Below the pieces are notes generated by a model, which worked only from the letters and a program-made list of their open reading frames with translations, did no database searches and was not told the DNA's origin. Both the position numbers and the translations under genes were made by a program. Of a stretch of 54,566 bases of DNA, positions 10,801 through 15,819 are shown in pieces. This stretch comes from a virus, in IMG/VR virus record IMGVR_UViG_3300021368_000438, positions 1-54,566 of that record. One strand, 5' to 3'. Each line of letters starts with the position of its first letter. Position 1 is the first letter of the stretch.

Positions 10801-11729
10801 GGCTCTGGTTCTGTCGTTACAGTTTTGGTTGTTGTCTCGCTACCTGTTGCTTCATCAACTTCCTTTGTTGTTGTCTCAGTTGTTTTGCTAGGCTCTGCAC
10901 CAGTCGCTTCTGCTACCGCTGCGTCTGCTTGCACCTGTGCATTCTCTAAAGCTGCTGCATCAGCAGCTTGTCTGGCACTAAGGTTTGCTGCTTCTTCTGC
11001 TGCAATCTCCGCACCTTCCGCTGCACCCTTACGTGCGCCAATAACAGATGTCGGCACAGACAAAAGACTACCAATGCCTGCACCCATACCAATGCCAAGA
11101 CCAACTGATTTTGCAAAGCGTTCTTTATCAAACTCGTCTTGCAAGCCAATGTCTTGCTTATAAGATTGTTCGGAAAGATTAACGATACCTTCTTGTACGC
11201 CAGAAATACCGCCTTCAATTACCGCACCGCTACGAATACCTGTTGCAACACCGCGTGCCACAGGGGCTGACTTGCCAGCTTGTCTGGCGAGGTTAGCTGC
11301 CTGCGCTGCTTTCTTGTACGGGCCGATAACTGGAATAAGGTTTAGAGGATCAGCCAGTACGGAAACGGCGATGTCTTTTGCTGCACCCCAGCCTCGACCG
11401 CCTTCTTGATAGAAGAAAGGAAGCTGATCCCAGACTTGTGACAGACGAGCATTTCGAGATTTTTCTTCTTCGCTTGTGCCGCCGCCTTCGTATATTCTGC
11501 CTACTGCGCCAGCAGTGTTTAGCTGCGCCCAGTTTTCGTCTGAGTAGAATTTATCTATCAGCTCGTCGTCTGGTAAGTTTCCATAGCGACCTCTCAAGTC
11601 AGCTAAAAACTCAGGATTTTGTAGAATTGTTTTACTATCGTAGTCTGCTGCGTAGCCCATTGTCGGGCCAGTTTCTTCTTTTTCGAATAGACTATCTACA
11701 GTAAGGTTCTTAAAACTATCTCTTGCCAT
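1839..11729 (-). CDS. giant polyvalent ejected virion protein (ART, zincin, long C-terminal region)
   Basis: A 3296-aa protein, the largest gene here, expected to be packaged in the head and ejected with DNA. Residues 1-240 are Ala/Gly-rich. About 240-500 is a Thr/Glu/Ala/Pro low-complexity linker. Around 1275-1390 is a zincin-like module whose usual HExxH position reads SSIAEW, so it looks inactive. An intact metallopeptidase motif HEVAH is at 1882-1886, with a downstream EEWFAES near 1940 as possible third ligand. About 2070-2300 resembles a PARP-like ADP-ribosyltransferase fold: YYHATP with His2078, then GAFGPGIYIS with Tyr2108. The last 420 residues carry several hydrophobic helices. This fits the described class of polyvalent proteins injected to modify host targets. 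The start has GGAG within a hairpin. Enzyme activities are inferred from motifs. Confidence 0.85.
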   Translation of the reverse strand: MARDSFKNLTVDSLFEKEETGPTMGYAADYDSKTILQNPEFLADLRGRYGNLPDDELIDKFYSDENWAQLNTAGAVGRIYEGGGTSEEEKSRNARLSQVWDQLPFFYQEGGRGWGAAKDIAVSVLADPLNLIPVIGPYKKAAQAANLARQAGKSAPVARGVATGIRSGAVIEGGISGVQEGIVNLSEQSYKQDIGLQDEFDKERFAKSVGLGIGMGAGIGSLLSVPTSVIGARKGAAEGAEIAAEEAANLSARQAADAAALENAQVQADAAVAEATGAEPSKTTETTTKEVDEATGSETTTKTVTTEPEPASEPTKPVKLSDAQKASINKGLEKTDYTADNVQGWIDSGELKLETDANGKIKSTIPDPTTGKKFNQNQAIIKFGKAKQAAEAEKAVSKAQPETTKVDAPDETPAVKVDEPAPEPEAKPAVDTSKYTNAAKKEIEEKGYGQEILELVEPNEKGNVGKPQIKAAKEAYDLNQQIEKDGAALAKAVGGKAPEKTTEAPANNAMNELAKTIEAIANKDPSIMARFSETLEDATPDKPFVQFKNANSKASAKAHKIMMDAGITLDDVTPSPENTIGTKEIKAAVKANKGKVNPDASRMEDLIGRYVTEIGEDVDQAEVRGLLEEKLDTADIEFDTDDVLRRYDALNDSINEDLADQARMRQIEDDIIAAFNPTDVQKANIRDYAKKILEVNTTDAQNAELRNYAKRLLSGDSRVKAESPEIIDYAKKLLADSDVTEPNEFTKEDAIRLATLREIKMGKIMAEARPEDIPTIKIDGRRVNIRQATSKMRLDPQAYASQTKRLGTGAQIERAAQFEGAGRNNNGRIMAMLRKGARLNKADLDRTEHKSLLESGEDFFMSERMMDEVAALTQAQSNARRNAKGTKVVGTIKDSKQLPMTEDDFLPTIVPFIANRSTQVNTLSGVKSVQAGTTVYADGITNRIYDSHETIMVKRGDVVIKTDKTPLIKDKVTKVESKPTKVNETLSEGFDASAQMRDDVPNVPTSALIDPRFGSRVPIIRQKAQKDLTTERIIRVMSPAQARNNYTVEQLAGAEGIENFDVHYIQTFQRPLSETKEALQRAWDNSETFTKFSEDQGLGGVFMSGNATGLGFPASENGISKLELDIGKLSEPQTMALDRRSSKPTSERKSLTVAQVISFINKTESSPLPTTENDMAVLISDLEQMHLILRDSIPSGYVKNTTDRISAASEIETILNKVAPEEGAAAAKLIENLGGDPSRAPIMVGGEGAAFKYNPATNEISVPKAEQGKAAHADLLSSIAEWSYENILTPEDRVKFWGALKKEIVSGDTTLLRSLKEYNPKKSGAAKRIFSDNFVSWALEKRSAGLFEDKSYWQKIQRYIKGVFDRYFNNKKIDPAIEGQFSKILPDFEMHQRKLGDFADPTTLGGRTYAGYAAKLTIAEDAIHDAIARYSGSDASDEAVINAFIELRNIMAAGLANVGPRSPKDVYGVKPYFTGKVLMPFKRYSDILSGRLADMNEIMSGKPFIEEGKADDALVRAQQEGITSVIADPTKVAPALIDLWTNGHKNFTPTTKPPSKDVNIEYTTTEYALQTMQRVLKHAFRSAEYNEMPSKPQSWTTIGRVKPTKRAINKTKVEKSDARKKAEAIRTGKEKGLAKKTGRGDDPFTASLRGKSLAELEREFITADSSAREEQIAFMMFEKDNLNYEQGLIKTVPIPEDIARLREPELLQMFRDAIRDGDSDLVDILLWNNTRRIQRRKFTKNNNAAQKMPKILENVYLRERIKTEVAASGGVPTTAGIPPNAPFNVRNILSYLTHRDPVVNYTQRTMAYRMINLMGKATRDVLDDTNIMSATDMARLAGVDPTGIKNAAMDFRGEQFKKFRADTRRLAIGLTKGNSNPFDVIHEVAHTVVRAGMLPEAEMDAVVQLYRSADDKLKSRINNDYANKYPDTSEAQMELILAEEWFAESLAKYMGERVARGDILEALNSGDLSSLSLKNSFHTAIDRAREFVAYIVNGLIGRKDIKQQFRQLMFYGDMFETPPKGPLATLGRRGRAVSPTYAHQFANDVLRQSTPARMAAIKKYTGGGKFSEDENGPITYYHATPNGKAFDRDANPDVVMSDGSGAFGPGIYISPEAETLDAVYARRPTIGAMTSMISRSNLSDEVKEELMQSADELGQVRSEISKRRREYAVASDNLEANDAQRDGMLNGINFADLDDESKDLINFERNALVKTKESIREELDDLLEIEQSIDDMLVQNGIIADPLVMPLYTRMLNTADFSLGTNHYLGGPFMQAVFRRMVDNGLFEEEVLAKRLGAAPSENLNGDQAYKFLAGIIEEANGGSRLQAKSTLNAMLEEMGYDSMKTSHMNTLSDREMFGDMSEEGARLGAAKVYDAFVLFNPEQAKHIEAKHFDNDDARMYYRENPAATKGFNGVMTTEMVKGNIDKADPAMATQFLDNLEANGAEPDLVDAMGSIMRQRILNPREEKAVAKLSPLGFLSAQSTNMERMGMNWLGGWYKKHFPDQNQTFAKKFMPMYHAMKRLPDAGGAATNWFKKSQVLTGMGEAKQPKSHAKIMKALRFGLDSRAGKALSTDEYNVATQIRQQFNDEHQSMRDAGMFVGYRRDYVPQVWIPEKIRENEAEFRDAMRAYFFKEKTAAGKVVSQSEADEFVDGITETLSGLDNDDGVMTGSFRGSSTSPAASSIDYSRMIELEKHPEIMALMDKFLENDLETMLVKYFESTSRRLLHVEKFGLNSHGVSDYMTAAEGGRRGIAKLLSTNKEYVKNFRVLDGDGVEEVDLKEQTIMPFSTKPMKAEEFVNTLVDVFNSPAGAPAARDMLDKIAPRVNGEIPKTYQRRADAIMGALSDFKGEATPITKDAHGFIENAMRVSRKQPINGGAANGRVMLSTSRTLRSINNVTLLGFTTLTSLGDLVLPIIRSSSFSSWAKAQYNLASDPDYARAMKEIGVAMENIVHDRMIHMYGGVDSKMSNAFFNATMLTPWTDMNRKMAGAVGYEAFKMYQAKTAKHYNPSVAVENQSRQYKMAYRQLSMFGMQDYAKGQRKGDVSLSDRSLLDSDKNLRIGVLNFANQSVFQPNANDVPLWAQTPTGALLFQLKSFPLMMQRMAGSVLTEAYRHGNFKPLLYFMSLGPASGMGALAIKDIVQMRGGEDEKSAEVRVRNAAKFMGYDEKVHGNEQNFLGWYMEGLMQMGGFGLIADVLHSSASQLDNGAYGQQRIWSTILGPTYGLGNSVITMGAGAKDAVMGSTPESNAKERSAARELATRIPVVGGIRAAREGITDKIAGEKKSGGSNGFSNQFKNAFK

Positions 11730-11736
11730 TGTCGGT

Positions 11737-11771
11737 ACTCCAGTTTCCGAATGTGCTCAGAATACTGGAGT
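11737..11771 (-). promoter_or_regulatory. hairpin covering the ribosome binding site of the giant gene
   Basis: Perfect 8-bp arms ACTCCAGT (11771-11764) and ACTGGAGT (11744-11737) flank a 19-base loop on the minus strand. The second arm contains GGAGT, the only good Shine-Dalgarno match for the ATG at 11729 (8 bases away). Folding would hide the ribosome binding site, so translation of the giant protein may be throttled. Confidence 0.5.
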
Positions 11772-11781
11772 GACGCGATAC

Positions 11782-11791
11782 AGTCGTCCTT
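11782..11791 (-). promoter_or_regulatory. AAGGACGACT element upstream of giant ejected protein gene
   Basis: Minus-strand copy of the decamer found before several virion genes. It overlaps the TAA stop of the 729-aa gene (TAAGGACGACTG) and lies about 55 bases before the ATG at 11729. Candidate late promoter or activator box; see the related sites near 22600, 23940, 26388, 26802 and 35490. Confidence 0.45.
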
Positions 11792-13979
11792 AGTTCAGTG
11801 TTTGACGGTAAGCTTCAAGATTTTCTAAAACTTCTTTAAGAGCGTTTGCTCTACCCACAGACTTTCTATTACCTTCTAACTCAGAGATTTGTGTTTTTAA
11901 CAACTCAATTGTTTTACCGATAGTTGCAGGGTCTTGCAATAAAGACAACATGGTTTGCCTTGATTGATTTATTTGGTCTTTTCTTTTCCCTGTTGCCTCT
12001 TGTTTATTAAAGGCAATTCGATCTTCAATTGTTGAGAAAGGACTTGTTACACCGCTACCCTTTCCAAGCTCATCAAGTATTACTTCTGCGATAAATTCTG
12101 AATTATCATCTGGTGAAGTAGGAATGCTTATCGTGTTCGATGTGGTGTCAGTCGTCGTGTTGGTAGTCGTCGTATTGTTAGCAGCTTTTTCTTCTTCTAG
12201 TTGTTTTTGATAAATTTTAAGCTCTCTATCAAGACGCTCTGTTATACCGTCAAGTCCGTTAGGAAGATCATCAATTTTCTGTTGATTCCACGGAGTTGTT
12301 GGGTCAAGCCAGATGTATTCGCTGTCTCCACTTACTGTGCCAATAGATGTTTTTCTATCTTGCGCTGTTACCTTGTTAAAATGCAAAACCTCTGCTTTAA
12401 ATCTTTCTTGAAGTTTTCTTATAGCTGCAATTTTTTCTTCAGTTGATTTATCAGAAGAATATATACCATCAGTAAGTCTAATGGTTTGGTTTCTTATCTC
12501 TTTCATGTCACTTGTTCGTGAATTATAATATGTGTCAAAAGTTTGCGGCTCGCGTACACCGTTTGCCGCAGTAGATAAATCTATCTGTTGCGTTTTGTAC
12601 TCGTCAAAAGTCATCTGACCAGCATCTGTTAAGGCTTTAGTTAGGATATTTTTCTTTTCAATAAAACTTAAATCTTTGCCAGCAATTTCTCTTGCCACGC
12701 TTCCAATAACGGCAAGTGCATTATCATCGATATGAAAAAGATTACCCATATCTTTTGCTGCTCTCAGAAGTTCGCCATCGTTTTTAAATGTACCGTCTGT
12801 TGAATTATAAACACCTTCTATACGCGCCGATGCGGCTTCTCTTAATTTTTCTGGAAGATTCAAATTAGTAATATCTTGCTTCGCTCGCTTACCTTGGTAC
12901 TGGTCTTCTTGTTTCTCTTGAAGTTGAGTTACCAGACCATCAAAGACACTGTCTACATAGCCATCACCTAAAAGCGCTTGCTCTGTTTCTGTTAATCTTG
13001 TGTTTAGTATTTTATTAATAGCTGTTTTAGCTGCTTCAGAGTTTCCTAGTCTATTTATAATGGCAAGAACTTCACTTTGGTTATCGGCCAACAAAGTATT
13101 AGCTTTAGTTCTTGTCTCTTGTGTTCTTGTTTCAGCAACACCGCTTTGAATTTTATCAAATGTTGCCTTCATTCCGTCTAATTCAACGCCTACCCATTCA
13201 TTATAAAGGTCATTTCCTTGATACAACTCATCGAGACGAGCTTTCGCATCTTCAAAAGTAACGCCATACGTTTGTGCGTATTGCTCTAAATCTTTTATAG
13301 CTTCTCTTCCGATTGCCTGTACTTTTTCTTGTCTTGTTGTGTTGTACTCGTCTTTAGCACTGTCCAAAAGCTGAGTTGCTACGTTTTGTGGTAGGTTGAA
13401 CATGCTTGCAAAGTCTTTAGCGTTTGCATCGTTAGGATCAGATAAACTGTTTATGTAGGCTTGAGCTTGCGGCGTCATTTCGAGCACCTTTGCTTGAACA
13501 GCTTTTGCTCTATTTGGCTCAGACAAAATGTTTGTAAGGTCTAGATCAAAAGGCATAGTGCCGCCAAACATGTTCTTTATGTTTGTTGCTGCACCAGCAT
13601 AATCATACTCGTCTCGACCCCCTGGCACGGTGCTAATTTGAGACATATTTAAAAGTTCGTTTTGTATAAAAGGTTCAAGACGTTTTATAAAATCAAGTTT
13701 CTGGATGTCTTCTTGGTTTTGTCTAGCTCTTGCTTCTTGCTGTCTTTTCGCTTCGTTTGTTGCCACAATTCGTCTGAGCGCCTCATCGTTACCGACGCCG
13801 CCTGCCAAGTAGTTACGCCCACCAGAAACCTGATCTCGAAACGATTGAAAATCTGCCATCGTAGCGTATGGATTATTTCGCTTAAACTCTTCAAATAGTT
13901 TCATGACCTCTAATCGTTTGTTACGATTGTAGTCATTTCGATCATTGTAGCCTTGCGAGATTGCTGCGAAGTTTACCAT
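11790..13979 (-). CDS. internal virion / ejection protein (729 aa, unrecognised)
   Basis: A 729-aa, highly charged and mostly helical protein. It starts MVNFAAISQGYNDRND, has many Gln/Lys/Glu helices and a Thr/Asn-rich linker (TTTTNTTTDTTSNT) near residues 600-620. No enzyme motif is visible. Its place immediately before the 3296-aa protein, and after two other long coiled-coil proteins, matches the internal core or ejection gene cluster of podoviruses (gp14-16 of T7 by position only). It has no signal peptide and no membrane segment. The N-terminal start is supported by the 10-base gap to the upstream gene. The role is inferred from context. Confidence 0.65.
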   Translation of the reverse strand: MVNFAAISQGYNDRNDYNRNKRLEVMKLFEEFKRNNPYATMADFQSFRDQVSGGRNYLAGGVGNDEALRRIVATNEAKRQQEARARQNQEDIQKLDFIKRLEPFIQNELLNMSQISTVPGGRDEYDYAGAATNIKNMFGGTMPFDLDLTNILSEPNRAKAVQAKVLEMTPQAQAYINSLSDPNDANAKDFASMFNLPQNVATQLLDSAKDEYNTTRQEKVQAIGREAIKDLEQYAQTYGVTFEDAKARLDELYQGNDLYNEWVGVELDGMKATFDKIQSGVAETRTQETRTKANTLLADNQSEVLAIINRLGNSEAAKTAINKILNTRLTETEQALLGDGYVDSVFDGLVTQLQEKQEDQYQGKRAKQDITNLNLPEKLREAASARIEGVYNSTDGTFKNDGELLRAAKDMGNLFHIDDNALAVIGSVAREIAGKDLSFIEKKNILTKALTDAGQMTFDEYKTQQIDLSTAANGVREPQTFDTYYNSRTSDMKEIRNQTIRLTDGIYSSDKSTEEKIAAIRKLQERFKAEVLHFNKVTAQDRKTSIGTVSGDSEYIWLDPTTPWNQQKIDDLPNGLDGITERLDRELKIYQKQLEEEKAANNTTTTNTTTDTTSNTISIPTSPDDNSEFIAEVILDELGKGSGVTSPFSTIEDRIAFNKQEATGKRKDQINQSRQTMLSLLQDPATIGKTIELLKTQISELEGNRKSVGRANALKEVLENLEAYRQTLN

Positions 13980-13989
13980 TGTTTATACC

Positions 13990-15819
13990 TCAACTGCTTG
14001 CTGGTCGTGAGCTTGAAAATAAACTCTTAGACCAATGATCTGATGGGAAGTAGTTACCTTCGCCATATAGATTGTTTAAGAAATAATCGTTGCCGCCATC
14101 TAACATGAAATCGTTAAGAGAGCTGCCGAAACCAGCCGCAGCATTCGCAGCATTGGTCGCCGCAGTGTTGTACGCGCTTGTTGCCCCAGTAAGTAGGTTA
14201 CTTCCGATTGACTGAGCGTTGGAGAAATAGCCAGACGGATCGAACTGTAGTTTGTATGGGTTGTACACAGCACTGGTTAAGTTCATGCCAGCATTTGTTG
14301 CCGATGAACTTGGTCTTGCGTAGTTAGCCAAGCCAGTGCCGATGTTAATGTTGTCGTAAATGCTTGAACCGATACCACGGAAGTCTCGGTTGCCTGATGC
14401 CGATCTTATGTCAAAGTCAATGTTTGCTGTGCCAGTAGGCATGTAACCCATAGCAGCATTGGCGCTACCGATGTTATCATCAAAGATAGCACTATTGATT
14501 GCTATTGGTGCGCGGTAGCTATTCGCAGACGCTATTGATCTGTCGTATGCGCCAGACGGTACTGCGCGGTAAAAGTCTAGTGCAGCGTTAGCTGACGGCG
14601 CTATTGGTAGCTTCATCATGTCTGCAATTCCAGCGCCGCCGATAGATGCTTCTTCGCCAAGTATAGCGCCACGGTTTCTAAGTATCTGGTTGATGTCTGC
14701 TGAACGAACACCCTGACGGCCAGTAATGTATTTAACTGCGTCGTCGTATGCCCTGCCTCTAGCGGCGTCATATTCTGCGGCTAGTCTGGAGGCTATATCA
14801 CCTCGTCTGGCAGTTGCCTGGTCAGAGATTTCCATACCTCTGTTTATTAAGTCAGCTTCATTAATACTTGCTACACGTTCCGCTGCTCGATCAACGTCCG
14901 ATATGTTTTGTTGAGTTCGTCTATCAAGCTCGTTTTGAAAGTCAGCTTCTGTAATAACCTCGACATCTGGTATGTCTTGCAGACCTCTTTGTGTTTCACG
15001 TAAGCCGCCACGCAAAGCATCTATCGCGCTCATGATATTGCCGCGTTGAGCGACAATGTCTTCGCGTTCCCGTGCGGCAATGTCTTGAGCATCTGCAAAG
15101 ATGCCAAGCCCGAACTCACGTTCTTTCTGACGAGTTTCTTGGGCAGCTAGAAAGTTCTGGTAGTCTCTTTCACTTTCAAAGCCAGCAGTAGCTTTAGCTT
15201 CCGCAAGCATGTCTAGGGCTTCACGGCGTTCTTGTGCGCTAATGTTTTGATTGCGGAGCATTTGCTCCAATTCAAAAGCTCTTTCTGCTTGCGCTGTACG
15301 TTGAGCGTCTTGGAATGTTTCCATACGGAATTGCTGTTCCGCTTGAGCAATAGCCTTTCTAGATAAATACTCTCTACGCTCTTCGTCTCGTTCACCACGA
15401 GCAATAGCCTGCGCTTCTTCCATTTCCGCAATGGCACGTTCTCGTTCGGCTGCACTAATCTCTTGGTTTCTTAGAAGTTGGCTTAGTCTAAACTCGGTCA
15501 GACGAGCAGCAGCTTTGTCTTCTCTAATCTGTCTTTCAACGTCGGCTAGTCGTTCGGCCTTTAATTGGTCTTTGTATTCTTGTAAGTTGGCTTCACTAAA
15601 GTCACGCTCGTTTTGTTTTATCGAACGATTGAACGCTTCCATTGCCCGTTGGTATTCTTGCTCCTCGCGTTTAAGGCCAAGCTCTTGTAGTGCAAGCTCA
15701 TACTGTTTGAGCTGCATTTCGTATTGTTGTCTTTGAGCTTCTCTCTGTTGAGCCAACGCTCGTTTTTCACGAGAGTTGGATTGCAGCATCCCTATCCCAG
15801 CGAGTATTGTTGAAAACAT
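13990..15819 (-). CDS. coiled-coil internal virion protein with duplicated ~72-aa module
   Basis: A 609-aa protein. Residues 1-270 are an almost unbroken Gln/Glu/Arg/Ala coiled coil with a roughly 72-aa unit present twice: one copy holds LSQLLRNQEISAAERERAI, the next LEQMLRNQNISAQERREAL, with matching spacing to later FQDAQ/FADAQ motifs. About 270-380 is another charged helical part (ISDVDRAAERVASINEADL). The last 200 residues switch to Ser/Asn/Gly/Ala-rich sequence with many small residues and Tyr. A short hydrophobic start (MFSTILAGIGMLQSN) could contact membrane. Position suggests an internal core or ejected protein. No enzymatic motif is seen. Confidence 0.65.
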   Translation of the reverse strand: MFSTILAGIGMLQSNSREKRALAQQREAQRQQYEMQLKQYELALQELGLKREEQEYQRAMEAFNRSIKQNERDFSEANLQEYKDQLKAERLADVERQIREDKAAARLTEFRLSQLLRNQEISAAERERAIAEMEEAQAIARGERDEERREYLSRKAIAQAEQQFRMETFQDAQRTAQAERAFELEQMLRNQNISAQERREALDMLAEAKATAGFESERDYQNFLAAQETRQKEREFGLGIFADAQDIAAREREDIVAQRGNIMSAIDALRGGLRETQRGLQDIPDVEVITEADFQNELDRRTQQNISDVDRAAERVASINEADLINRGMEISDQATARRGDIASRLAAEYDAARGRAYDDAVKYITGRQGVRSADINQILRNRGAILGEEASIGGAGIADMMKLPIAPSANAALDFYRAVPSGAYDRSIASANSYRAPIAINSAIFDDNIGSANAAMGYMPTGTANIDFDIRSASGNRDFRGIGSSIYDNINIGTGLANYARPSSSATNAGMNLTSAVYNPYKLQFDPSGYFSNAQSIGSNLLTGATSAYNTAATNAANAAAGFGSSLNDFMLDGGNDYFLNNLYGEGNYFPSDHWSKSLFSSSRPASS

